The position numbers and the translations under genes were made by a program. Shown one piece after another: positions 30,703-41,925 of a DNA stretch of 64,000 bases (position 1 is the first letter of the stretch; each line of letters starts with the position of its first letter). The DNA is from Aquarana catesbeiana. Its lineage: Eukaryota > Chordata > Amphibia > Anura > Ranidae. The stretch lies in NCBI RefSeq assembly GCF_042186555.1, contig NC_133334.1, forward strand, positions 27,934,971 through 27,998,970, written 5' to 3'. The notes below the pieces were generated by a model. It ran no database searches, was not told the origin of the DNA, and saw only the letters and a list, made by a program, of their open reading frames with translations.

Positions 30703-31283
30703 TCAGTCTATCAATTAAGGGGTGTGGTTAATTGCTCACAGGTGCCTATATAACTTGTTGTAGGACTCAGTCTGAGCGTGCTCAGTTTGAAGCGGTGGAG
30801 CTTGGTGTAAGTGGAGCTGGATTAAGTGGGAGTTAAAAACAAGTGTTAGAGTATACAAGTCTTGCTGTCTGTTGGTGTTTGCTGTCGGTGTTTGCTGTCT
30901 GTTGGTGTTTGCTGTCTGTTGGTGGGTGTTTGCTGCTGTCTGTGGTGTGTGTTTGCTGCTGTCTGTTGGTGTGTGTTTGCTGTCTGTTGGTGTGTGTTTG
31001 CTGCTGTCTGTTGGTGTGTGTTTGCTGCTGTCTGTTGGTGTTTGCTGGGTTGCATTTTGGGGACTTTTCCTTTTAGTTTTTAATTTGCCTTTTGCTGTCA
31101 CTTTTTAAATAGCTTTTTTTTTTTTTTTTCTTTCTTGTTTCATCAGTCTATCAATTAAGGGGTGTGGTTAATTGCTCACAGGTGCCTATATAACTTGTTG
31201 TAGGACTCAGTCTGAGCGTGCTCAGTTTGAAGCGGTGGAGCTTGGTGTAAGTGGAGCTGGATTAAGTGGGAGTTAAAAACAAG
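30703..31283 (+). promoter_or_regulatory. CR1 5' UTR: duplicated 141-bp unit with TATA-like motif
   Basis: 30703-30843 and 31143-31283 are identical over 141 bp, offset by 440. Each contains 'gcctatataac', a TATATAA at 30747-30753 and 31187-31193. The spacer holds a minisatellite. Repeated 5' promoter units are known in some LINEs. A promoter role here is inference from layout and the TATA motif. Confidence 0.55.
30862..31055. repeat. Minisatellite in CR1 5' UTR
   Basis: About eight variants of a 16-24-bp unit built from 'tgtctgttggtg' and 'tgtttgctgc'. They produce Cys/Val/Leu-rich open frames that are artefacts. Confidence 0.85.
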
Positions 31284-31510
31284 AGTTTAAAACAGGAGGT
31301 TATAACAGGGGTCATAGTACCTGTGTAGTGTGAGTATCTGAGTGTTGTCTGAGTAGTGTGTGTGGATCGTTAGTACTTGTGTATTGTGTACCTGTGTATT
31401 GTCTTGTCGTGTACCTGTGTATTGTCTTGAGTATTAGTGCCAGGAAGCTAGTTGTTAGGTAATTTGGACAGGGTAAAATCCCCAAATCCTCACTAAATTT
31501 AATAGGTACG

Positions 31511-32491
31511 ATGCCCGGCGGGTGTGGAGAGGCGACTCTTTGTACATCTTGCCGCATGTATGCGTTCCTTGATCATCCGATCGAGGGCGAATACTGCTGT
31601 GCAAAATGTAAGCACATTGTTTCCCTGGAAGCCCAGGTTCTGAATCTGGGGAAGCAACTGTCAGCACTGAGAAGTCCCTCCATACTAAAGGTGAGCCAGG
31701 AACGTACACAGCAGGTGCCGGCAGGGGCCAGCACAGAGGCGGGTGGAGACAAAGAGGTGCAGGCACTAGCAAAGAGTAGATGGGTGACAGTCAGGAGGGG
31801 TAGAGGGGGAAGTGCCAGGGAGGCCGATCCAGGACTGGAGCATCCCAATAAGTACGCTCCATTGAGTGACATTGGTGTAACCAGTCAGGGACCAGCACTG
31901 CTGGAGATGAGGGACTCTCCTAGCTGCCAGGGGAAGAACTCCTCCACTGAGAGTGGGGGGGCAGCAAAGGGAAAGGAAAGACAGATTCTGGTGGTAGGGG
32001 ACTCAATTCTTAGAAGGACAGAGAGGGCAATCTGTAACCAAGACCTGAAGCGCCGAACAGTATGTTGTCTACCGGGCGCTCGGGTTCGGCACATCACGGA
32101 TCTTGTGGACAGATTACTGGGAGGGGCTGGGGAAGACCCGGCTGTCATGGTGCACGTTGGCACCAATGACAAAGTCAGAGGCAGATGGCGTGTCCTAAAG
32201 AACGATTTTAGGGACTTAGGAGCTAAATTGAGGAAAAGGACCTTCAAGGTAGTGTTCTCAGGAATACTACTGGTACATCGAGCCACACCAGAGAGGCAGA
32301 GGGAGATTAGGGAAGTAAACAAGTGGCTGAAGAGCTGGTGTAGTAAGGAGGGGTTTGGGTTCCTGGAGGACTGGGCCGACTTCTCAGTCGGTAACTGGTA
32401 CTATAGAAGGGACGGACTGCACCTAAATGAGGAGGGTGCAGATCTGCTGGGAATGAAGATGGCCAAAAAGCTAGAGGGGTTTTTAAACTAG
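31511..32491 (+). CDS. CR1 ORF1 protein: Cys-rich N-terminus and SGNH/GDSL esterase-like domain
   Basis: 326 residues. The N-terminus has CTSC (11-14) and CCAKC (29-33), a likely zinc-binding pair. A basic linker (about 85-110) follows. Residues ~157-325 form an SGNH-type esterase fold: GDS with catalytic Ser165, GTND at 217-220 (oxyanion Asn), and DGLHLN at 301-306 supplying Asp301 and His304. CR1 ORF1 proteins with such esterase domains are known. They bind the LINE RNA and may act on membranes or lipids, but the substrate is not settled. The frame is intact with all catalytic residues. The stop precedes ORF2 by about 26 bp in a different frame. Confidence 0.9.
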   Translation: MPGGCGEATLCTSCRMYAFLDHPIEGEYCCAKCKHIVSLEAQVLNLGKQLSALRSPSILKVSQERTQQVPAGASTEAGGDKEVQALAKSRWVTVRRGRGGSAREADPGLEHPNKYAPLSDIGVTSQGPALLEMRDSPSCQGKNSSTESGGAAKGKERQILVVGDSILRRTERAICNQDLKRRTVCCLPGARVRHITDLVDRLLGGAGEDPAVMVHVGTNDKVRGRWRVLKNDFRDLGAKLRKRTFKVVFSGILLVHRATPERQREIREVNKWLKSWCSKEGFGFLEDWADFSVGNWYYRRDGLHLNEEGADLLGMKMAKKLEGFLN

Positions 32492-32517
32492 GCGATGGGG
32501 GGGAGGGTCCAGAGACA

Positions 32518-35469
32518 GTGATAGCCAGCGCGGAAGATATTCCAGAGGGTAGTATTGGGGGCATTAGTGGTAGGTTAACCAAAGCACAAAAACACAAGGT
32601 GAGTATAGTAGCAATTCCAAGTTGCAATCTTGAAACACCCAATACGAGGACAATATGCGACCGGTCTAAACTATGTGGCATGTTCACCAATGCCAGGAGC
32701 CTGGCGGACAAGATGGGTGAACTAGAGATACTGTTGTACAAGGAGGATTTGGATTTTGTGGGAATTTCAGAGACCTGGTTCAACAGCTCTCATGATTGGC
32801 TGGCAAACATTCAAGGGTATACCCTATACCGCAAGGATAGAGAGGGTAAAAAAGGGGGAAGGGTATGCCTATATATCAAGAATAATGTACAAGTGAATGT
32901 GAGAGATGACATCACTGAGGGGGCTAGGGAGGAGGTGGAATCTTTATGGGTAGAGCTCCAAAGGGATGAAGCTAAGGGGAAAATAATACTGGGAGTATGC
33001 TATAGGCCCCCTAACCTGAGGGAGGAAGTGGAGACGGATCTCCTATCACAAATTGGATTAGCAGCAAGGATGGTAAGTGTTATCATAATGGGGGATTTTA
33101 ATTATCCAGACATAGACTGGGCGGAGGGAACCGCGCATTCATTTAAGGCTCGCCAGTTCCTTAGTGTCTTGCAGGACAATTTTATGGGTCAGATGGTAGA
33201 CGCACCAACTAGAAATAAAACATTACTAGATCTACTGATTACCAACAATACAGACCTGATAACAGATGTGGAAATACGGGGCAATTTAGGTAACAGCGAT
33301 CACAGGTCAATTAGTTTCAGTATAAATCACACAAATAGGAGACATGAAGGGAACACAAAGACACTGAATTTCAAAAGAGCCAACTTCCCTAAACTACAAA
33401 CCTTGCTAAAAGGCATAAATTGGGATAAAATATTAGGAACAAAGAATACGGAGGAGAGATGGGTTTGCTTTAAGAGCATATTAAATAAGGGCATTAGCCA
33501 ATGTATCCCATTGGGTAATAAATTTAAAAGAGCGAACAAACATCCTGGATGGCTTAACTCCAATGTAAAAATGCATATAAAAGCAAAGGAGAAGGCCTTC
33601 AAAAAATACAAGGTTGAGGGATCATCCACAGCATTCAGAATTTATAAAGAATGCAATAAGAAATGTAAGGGTGCAATTAGGATGGCTAAGATAGAACATG
33701 AAAGACACATAGCGGAGGAGAGCAAAAAAAATCCCAAGAAATTCTTTAAGTATGTAAATAGTAAAAAAGGGAGGACAGACCATATTGGCCCCATAAAGAA
33801 TGAGGAAGGACATCTGGTTACAAAGGATGGGGAGATGGCAGAGGTATTGAATTTATTCTTTTCCTCAGTCTTCACGAGTGAATCGGGGGGCTTCAGTAAC
33901 CAAAACTGCAGTGTTTATCCTCATGACACAATACAGGAAGCACCTACATGGTTAACAGAGGACGGAATTAAAATTAGACTTGAGAAACTTAACATTAATA
34001 AATCACCGGGACCAGATGGCTTGCATCCGAGGGTACTTAGGGAACTCAGTCAGGTGATTGCCAGACCGTTGTTCCTAATTTTTACAGACAGTCTATTGAC
34101 TGGAAAGGTACCAGCTGATTGGAGAAAAGCCAATGTAGCACCAATATTTAAAAAGGGCCCAAAAAACATCCCTGGGAATTACAGACCAGTTAGCCTAACA
34201 TCAATAGTATGTAAACTCTTGGAGGGGATGATAAGGGACTATATACAAGATTTTAGTAATAAGAATGATATCATTAGCAGTAATCAGCATTGATTCATGA
34301 AGAATCGTTCTTGCCAAACCAATCTATTAACCTTCTATGAGGAGGTGAGTTGCCATCTAGATAAAGGAAGGCCCGTAGACGTGGTGTATCTGGATTTTGC
34401 AAAAGCATTTGACACAGTTCCCCATAAACGTTTACTGTACAAAATAAGGTGCGTTGGCATGGACCATAGGGTGAGTACATGGATTGAAAACTGGCTACAA
34501 GGGCGTGTTCAGAGGGTGGTGATAAATGGGAAGTACTCAGAATGGTCAGGGGTGGGTAGTGGGGTCCCCCAGGGTTCTGTGCTGGGACCAATCCTATTTA
34601 ATTTGTTCATAAACGACCTGGAGGATGGGATAAACAGTTCAATCTCTGTATTTGCAGACGATACCAAGCTAAGCAGGGCAATAACTTCTCCGCAGGATGT
34701 GGAAATCTTGCAAAAAGACCTGAACAAATTAATGGGGTGGGCGACTACATGGCAAATGAGGTTCAATGTAGAAAAATGTAAAATAATGCATTTGGGTGGC
34801 AAAAATATGAATGAAATCTATACACTGGGGGGAGAACCTCTGGGGGAATCTAGGATGGAAAAGGACTTGGGGGTCCTAGTGGATGATAGGCTCAGCAATG
34901 GCATGCAATGCCAAGCTGCTGCTAATAAAGCAAACAGAATATTGGCATGCATTAAAAGGGGGATCAACTGCAGAGATAAAACGATAATTCTCCCGCTCTA
35001 CAAGACTCTGGTCCGGCCGCACCTGGAGTATGCTGTCCAGTTCTGGGCACCAGTCCTCAGGAGGGACGTACTGGAAATGGAGCGAGTACAAAGAAGGGCA
35101 ACAAAGCTAATAAAGGGTCTGGAGGATCTTAGTTATGAGGAAAGGTTGCGAGCACTGAACTTATTTTCTCTGGAGAAGAGACGCTTGAGAGGGGATATGA
35201 TTTCAATTTACAAATATTGTACTGGTGACCCCACAATAGGGATAAAACTTTTTCGCAGAAGAGAGTTTAATAAGACTCGTGGCCACTCATTACAATTAGA
35301 AGAAAAGAGGTTTAACCTTAAACTACGTAGAGGGTTCTTTACTGTAAGAGCGGCAAGGATGTGGAATTCCCTTCCACAGGCGGTGGTCTCAGCGGGGAGC
35401 ATTGATAGCTTCAAGAAACTATTAGATAATCACCTGAATGACCGCAATATACAGGGATATGTAATGTAA
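32518..35469 (+). pseudogene. CR1 ORF2: AP endonuclease and reverse transcriptase, one in-frame stop
   Basis: ORF2 nicks target DNA and copies the element's RNA into it. The apurinic-type endonuclease (about residues 50-268) shows SETW (Glu85), GDFN (192-195) and SDH (260-262). The reverse transcriptase begins near residue 490 with SPGPDG. It has DFAKAFD, GVPQGSVLGP and the catalytic FADD at 712-715. The conserved CR1 C-terminus follows (FNLKLRRGFFTVRAARMWNS). TGA at 34291-34293 cuts the frame after residue 591, within the reverse transcriptase. The same frame then continues 391 codons. No frameshift is seen. Only this single nonsense change prevents a 983-residue protein, so the copy is recent. 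Confidence 0.92.
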
Positions 35470-35701
35470 TACTGACACATAATCACACACATAGGTTGGA
35501 CTTGATGGACTTGTGTCTTTTTTCAACCTCACCTACTATGTAACTATGTAACTATGTAACTTGCACATTATGATAAACTTGCCTGTGGGTCTTCTGTCTT
35601 CAGCCATTGGTCTACCACAGAAGATGCGGTGTAACTCCTATACTGTACATGCGTTGGGAGTCACGTTGTCCCATCATCTATATGCCAAGCACAGCTATCA
35701 A

Positions 35702-36300
35702 TGTACAATTAAAAATAAATTGATAGCAGACAGGGAAAAAAGCTTAATGGGAGAAATGACCTACAAAAAAATGTAAGAGCTACTATGTTTTAAATTTAAC
35801 CTTAGTTCCCCCTTAAGCAGAAGGATTTACCCACTTCTTGACTAGGCCATTTTTTGTGATACGGCACTGCGTGTCACTTTAACTGACAATTGCGCGGTCG
35901 TGCGACGTTGTACACAAACAAAATTGATGTCCTTTTTTTCCCCATAAATAGAGCTTTCTTTTAGGGGTATTTGATTACCTCTGCGGTTTTTATTTTTTGC
36001 GCTATAAACGAAAAAATGCAACAATTTTGAAAAAAATTAAATATTTTTTACTTTTTGCTATACTGAATATCCAAAAAAAATAAAATTTCTTCATCAGTTT
36101 AGGCCAATATGTATTATTTTACATATTTTTAGTAAAAAAAAAATAAAATCGCAATAAGCGTATATTGATTGGTTTGCGCAAAAGTTACCATGACTACAAA
36201 ATAGGGGATGTATGAATGGCATTTTTATTATATTTTTTTTTTTTTTACTGGCGGTGAGCAGCGATTTTTAGCAGCACTGCGACATTGCGGCGGACAGATC
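35702..36300. repeat. Intronic block repeated at 39943-40540
   Basis: Shares 'gtacaattaaaaataaattgatag', 'gtaagagctactatgtttta', 'ccttagttcccccttaa' and the following TTAACCACTT-type sequence with 39943-40540, in the same orientation about 4.24 kb away. The homology extends beyond the transposon into flanking DNA, so this is a local duplication and not two independent insertions. Confidence 0.75.
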
Positions 36301-37458
36301 GGACACTTTTGACACTTTTTTGGGACCATTGATATTTACACAGCGATCAGAGCTAAAAAATAGCCACTGATTACTGTATAAATGTCACTGGCAGGGAAGG
36401 GGTTAACACTAGGGGGCGATCAAGGGGTTAAGTGTTCCCTAGGGAGGTGTTTCTAACTGTGGGGGGAGGGGACTGACTGGAGGAGGAGAGAGATCGCTGT
36501 TCCTGATCACTAGGAACAGCAGATCTCTCTCTACTTCCCTGACAGAACAGGGATCTGTCTGTTTACATTGACAGATCCCTTTTCTGGCTCTCTGAGGAGC
36601 GATTGCGGGCGGACATCACAGCCACCAGCCACACGCATCGGCTCTGGCGTAGCGCCGCGCGCCCCCTATAGCTCTTGAAGCGCTCAACGTACAGCTACGG
36701 CGGTTTGCGCAGATGTGCCTGCCAGGTCACCTTGAGGCTAGGTGACAGATGCACACCGTTGGGATCAGGAGTGCACCGCAAGGCAGTGGACCCTACGGCT
36801 GACTGCTGCGGATGGGAGTCCGGGTGGTAAGGAAGGCAGGGCTGCTGGAACGCCAATTGGGGTTAGAGCGTAGGATTCCCTGGAGCGCCGAGTCTAAGAG
36901 CCAGCAGGTGTTCACCAGAGCCTCTAGAGGTGAGGATGGACTGGGCTGCAACTGGCTCCAGGTCGCGACCCCCAGGGTCCCCCAGCTCACACACACAGTA
37001 GGCAACAGAAGGATAGGGATAGTAAGGAATAAGCCAAGGTCAGGGCCACAAGCAGACAAGGACAACAGAGTACACGCCAAGGTTCAGGGTCACAGGCAAA
37101 CAGGAATAGTCGGGGACACACCAAAGGTCAAGGTCACGAGCAGACAGGAATAGTATAGAACACGCCAAGGTCGGTAACAGGAATAAACGTAGAGCACACG
37201 GCAGGCAGGAAGCCAAACACACAAATGTTGATCAGCAGGGCTGACCTGCAGTGCAGAGGTTAATATAGAGTTCTCTGATAGGGGCTGGGGTGGAGTCATG
37301 CTAGAGAAGAGTTAATAAAAGCAGCCAGGTGAGAGACAGCTGGTCTTTGGAGATGAACACATGGAGACAGGAAAGCTGACAAACAAACTCTATTGCATAA
37401 CCATGACAGTGCCAACCTGCTGCAGTACAATGACAGCGGCTGGTCGGCAAGCGGTTAA
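35828..37458. mobile_element. TTAACCACTT-type element with hairpins and inner repeats
   Basis: The left end is a worn 'ttacccacttcttgac' and the right end 'caagcggttaa'. Family blocks fill 35870-36300. Perfect hairpins at 36496-36520 (9 bp) and 36549-36580 (11 bp) follow. 36.9-37.2 kb holds 'acgccaaggtcagggtcac' type repeats. No coding capacity. Confidence 0.65.
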
Positions 37459-38229
37459 AGAGCCTTGTCATCACCTGTGAGTTTTTCAGCTAAGTATTTT
37501 AGTCAGGAATTTTAGGAACTGTACTCACCAAGCATTGCATTTGTATGTAAGCAAACTATCTATGTTCCCTGTTACAGTCATTCTAAAATCGACACTTCAG
37601 GAAGTGTCAGAAAGCTATACTCTCCTTGCGAATGTCACAGACTGTTGTTTTGGCATGCTGGCCCGCGCCTGCGGGGAGTGCATATCCAGCCAATGAGCAG
37701 CACAAATTTAGGAATACGCTGCTCTTGCCCACACCCCCATCTTAATATCACAGGTTCTTGCTGTTTTGGATTGCCCATACAGCCAATCAGCAGAAAGATC
37801 TCTGTGCAGGCTGTAGCAGCTTAGTGTGAACTGTGCAGAGGAACATCTAAAAAGGTGCAAAGAACTGCAGTTCACAGTTCTGTACTCAGCACAGGAAATT
37901 CTTGATAGACTTGCACTAAATACACATTCAGGGCCAGCAGCAACATGTATTTGGGAACCTGCAGTACAGTTTTGATTGACAGACAGTTCTGTGACTGTTG
38001 GGTCTGGTGATGTCACAGGCAACATGATGGCATCCAGCAGCAAACAGAATGGAGGAACATTCTGGGCAAAATGAAGGCTGCAGGCTTTTGCCCAGTAAAA
38101 AAAAAAAAAAAAATCCTGCGGACAGTGTCTCTTTAGATTGGGGCTTGCAACGTCTACCTATTCTTTAGAGCCTAACGCTCCATGAAAGAATGTAATGTTA
38201 CATATTAAAAAAAAATCACAAATTAGACA
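37459..38229. other. Intron DNA, no exon recognised
   Basis: No FN3-like frame, RNA gene or known repeat could be supported. A poly-A run lies at 38098-38113. Confidence 0.45.
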
Positions 38230-39430
38230 AATAAAATGTGAAGCCGAGGCAAGATTAAGGTTATGAGCACTCAGGTGGGATCCTAGGAAAGCTGTGGATC
38301 CTAAATCTTATAATAAGGTGCTCCTGCATTATACTGGTCTAAACTCATGGATCTAAGGTGAGGATAAAGTCATGAGCCTTCAAGTGAGATCCTGGGAAAG
38401 TGAAGGATCCTAAATCTTGCTAAAAATGCTCCTGCACTGTATTGCCCTCAACAGGAGTGTCTGAGCCAAGGGTAATGTTTTGTGAGCCTTCTGGTGAGAT
38501 GCTGGGAAAGCTAAAAAAAATGTTATCTTGCTAGAAGATGATCCTGCAAGGTACTGGCCCAATCTGTGAAGCTGGGGCAAGTATAATGTCATGAGCCTTC
38601 TGATGAGATACTGGGAAAGCTAAGGATCCTAAATCTTGCTAAAAGATGCTCCTGCACTGTAGTGACTTTAGCCTTAGTAGTCGAGGCAAGGATAATATCA
38701 TAAGCCTTCTGGTGAGATTCTGGAAAAAACGAAGGATACTAAATCTTGGTAAAAGATGCTCTTACGCTGTATTGTCCTCATGATGAGTATCTGAGCCAAG
38801 GATAATGTCATAAGCCTTCTGGTGAGATTCTGGGAACACTAAGGATATTAAATCTTGGTAAAATATGCTCCTGCACTGTATTGTCCTCATCCCGAGGATC
38901 CAAGCCAAGGATAATGTTGTGAGCCTTTTGGTGAGATGCTAGGAAAGCTAAGAATTCTAATAGATGTTCCTGCAAGATACTGGCCCAGCCTGTGAAGCTG
39001 AGGGAAGGATAGAGTTATGAGCCTTCGGGTGACATTCTGGGAAAGCTGAGATCCTAAATCTCATTTTAAGATGCTACCATACTGGCCTCAATATAAGGAT
39101 GCAAGACAATGATATTATTCTGGGCCTTTAGGGTGAGATCCTGGGTAGGCTAAGAAATCTATATCTTGCCAGAACATGCCCCTGCACTGTACTGTCCTCA
39201 ACATGAGGAGCTGAGGCAAAGTTAATGTCATGAGCCTTCTGGTTAGATTATGCGAAAGCTAAGGCTCCTAAGCCTCACTGGAAGATGCTTATACACTGTT
39301 ATGCTATCAACCTGAGGAGCCAAGGCAAGGATAAAGTCATGAGCCGTCTGGTGAGATCCTGGAAAAGCAAGGGATCCTAAATCTTGCCAGATGTTGCTAC
39401 TCCACTATACTGGCTTCAACCTGATACTTC
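38230..39430. repeat. ~109-bp tandem satellite, about 11 diverged copies
   Basis: The landmark 'gagccttctggtgagat' recurs at about 38374, 38484, 38593, 38702, 38811, 38921, 39019, 39121, 39232 and 39341. Spacings are mostly 109-111 bp (range 98-111). Units also share 'ctgggaaagctaaggatcct', 'aaatcttgctaaaagatgct' and 'ctgcactgtattgtcctca'. No coding frame persists. Confidence 0.9.
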
Positions 39431-40548
39431 CCGTATTAGGTACTCTTTTGAGCTCTGTTTTTGTTGTGAGGTTTAGATTTTTTACCATGCATCACTAGTC
39501 ATTATCATAAAAGAAACACTTATTGAAAACCACATGAAAATGCTGAAGCAGGATTTAAAAAAAAATGCATAGCTATAAACTATATCTTGAGGGTCGGTGT
39601 CAATGGGCTTCAATTGGCAAATATATGCTTTTGATACCAGTTAGAGACCTTCTTAGGTCATTCAGTGTTCATTGCAGATGCCATTAAAATGCCACTGACC
39701 TGCATTTAACCTGATTAAGCTGCCTTTGCATTGCCATAAATTCTATGAGGAGAGGGACAGTTCTGAATTAAACAAAACATGTTAAAATTGTTCCTTAAGC
39801 TGTAACGTGCAGTAAGATGGTTACTGCAGAATCAAATTACTTTATCTAGTCTAAAATATGTGTCCAATAATTCTTCTCTGGCTGGCAATCTCTCTTCACA
39901 TCTAGCCAGTGTTTCAATAAGACTTTATAGCCCATCTCTGTACAATTAAAAATAAATTGATAGCAGGCAGGGAAAAAAGCTTCATGGGAGAAATGATACA
40001 CAAAAAATGTAAGAGCTACTATGTTTTAAAATGTAACCTTAGTTCCCCCTTAATAAAAAGCGTAACCATTTCAGCCCCAGAAGGATTTATCCACTTCCCG
40101 ACCATTTTTTTGCGATATTATAACTGATAATTGCACGGTCGTGCGACATTGTACCCAAACAAAATTGATGTCCTTTTTTTCCCACAAATAGAACTTTCTT
40201 TGGTGGAATTTGATCACCTCTGCAGTTTTTATTTTTTGCAAACAAAAAAAAGCGACAATTTTGAAAAAAAATTACATATTTTTTACTTTTTGCTATAATG
40301 AATATCCCCCAAAAAATAATAAAATGTCTTCATCAGATTAGGCCAATATGTATTCTTCTACATATTTTGGTAAAAAAAAAATCGCAATAAGCGTATATTG
40401 ATTGGTTTGCGCAAAAGTTACCGTGGCTACAAAATAGGGGATATATAAATGCCATTTTTATTATAATTTTTTTTTTTTTTTTACTGGCGGTGAGCAGCGA
40501 TTTTTAGCAGCACTGCGACATTGCAGCGGATAGATCAGACACTTTTGA
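39431..40548. other. Intron DNA with second copy of the 35.7-kb block
   Basis: 39943-40540 is the duplicate of 35702-36300. The preceding part has nothing recognisable. Confidence 0.6.
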
Positions 40549-40875
40549 CACAACACTGTAAAGCCTCACAGATACTTTTGTTGAGCACAGGAATAGGCCC
40601 TGCTGTGAAATATTAGATAAAAAATTGTAATTATGCACCCCTGTTAAACAAGGGCAGAAAAATTGGGCCTTAGGTGGTGGTGGTGGTGGTGACACAACAC
40701 TGTAAAGCCTCAAAAGGCCCTGCTGTGAAATATTAGATACAAATTTGTAATTACGTGCCCCTGTTAAACAGGGGTAGAAAAATTTGGCCTTAGGCAGTGG
40801 TGGTGGTGCGACAACACTGCAACCCCTCACAGATACTCTTGTTGAGCGCAGGAACGAGCCCTGCTGTTAAATATT
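40549..40875. repeat. ~145-bp tandem repeat, about 2.3 copies
   Basis: 'acaacactgtaaagcctca', 'ggccctgctgtgaaatatta' and 'cccctgttaaacaagggcag' recur in order, with a GGT microsatellite ('ggtggtggtggt') between units. Confidence 0.85.
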
Positions 40876-41925
40876 TAATCAAAATGGGGCGTGGCTTAGT
40901 GATGGAAGTGTGAGGACGTGCTTTCCAGAGCTCTGCGCGGGGAGGAGCCGAGAACTACCCGCTGGTCTGACCGAGCACGCTACAGTTACATGCCCGGGGA
41001 CCGCAAACACCCGCCGATCACGGGGTAGAAGAGGGGAGACAAAATCACCCACTATTTTCTACGGCAGCATGCTGTTTCTTCCCCTGCTGCACTGTCCAAG
41101 ATGGCTTTCACAATAGGGGTACTCACCAAGGCCGAAATGCAGAGAGCGGTTCACTCTTGTGACTAAGCGCACTCCACCCCCTGGAGATGGTACAGAGGGT
41201 GAATGGCACAAAGAGGCACAAGCTACCAGCAGGCTGGGCAGGGCTTGTGTGAAGGTCAGCGTAGGGCTTGGCAGCCGTGCAGGAGCAGGTAAGTGTGTGC
41301 TCAAACAGAGGCTGGAGAAAAGCAAAGTCCTGAGCAGGCCGGGGGTCAAACACCAGGAGAGAGTCTGTGAGCAGGCTGGGAGCTGAGGTACTGAGGAACG
41401 GAGCTAAGTTCAAGAACCAGCTGAGGATCTAGACACAAGAGACTGAAGGTAATCCGGGTCAGAGGCTGAGGGTCAAGGCACAGGAGACTGAAGGCAATCC
41501 GGGTCACAGGCTGAGAGTCTAGCACCAGAGAAACAAGCAGGGTCCGTTAAGCAAGCCAGAGGTCAGGTCCAGGAGAAGAGCAAGGCAGGTCAAGGTCAAT
41601 CCAGGTCACAACAGATAATCAGTAAACAGAAAGCAGGAACAAGTACACTGGAAGCTGAAGACAAACCAGCGATTTGCTTGAGAGAGGAGACAGCTTTTAT
41701 AGGCAGCAAGGAGGTCACGTTATGCGAGCGCTAGTGCGAATGTGCATGCGCCATTCAGTGATGCCGTGAACGCGTGTGCGCCGTAGCGCCGTTCCACCGC
41801 GCATGTGCGCAGGGAAACGGCGGTGCTGGCAAGGTGGATTCAGATTTCTTCTCTGACATGGTGCCGCCACGAGCTACTCAGACGAGCACCGCCACAACAA
41901 GTAAGGGCACACAGACGGGGCTGCT
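40876..41925. other. GC-richer repeat DNA upstream of L1-type ORF1
   Basis: 'ggggcgtggcttagtgatgg' near 40887 may begin a LINE 5' UTR. 41.3-41.65 kb repeats 'gagactgaaggcaatccggg'. An ATG at 41858 starts MVPPRATQTS in a frame different from the downstream ORF1, suggesting a frameshifted original N-terminus. Not resolved further. Confidence 0.35.

Larger units (their letters stand above)
30703..35560 (+). mobile_element. Near-complete CR1 LINE
   Basis: A non-LTR retrotransposon lying in antisense in the host gene's 12.9-kb intron. Layout: 5' UTR with a repeated promoter-like unit and minisatellite, ORF1 (31511-32491), ORF2 (32518-35469, one stop), and a 3' end of 'actatgtaactatgtaac' short repeats typical of CR1. 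Its 3' sequence recurs at 5.5, 8.8, 13.2, 47.9 and, in a different subfamily, 59.7 kb. The exact 5' boundary is uncertain. CR1 copies are usually 5'-truncated, so this length is unusual. Confidence 0.9.

Noticed and set aside
30736..31108. Overlapping frames on both strands (Cys/Val/Leu-rich and Thr/Gln/His-rich)
   Set aside because: Produced by the minisatellite in the CR1 5' UTR. Repetitive in all frames.
32307..34802. Minus-strand frames up to 158 codons inside the LINE
   Set aside because: Shadows of CR1 ORF2, which has clear endonuclease and reverse-transcriptase motifs on the plus strand.
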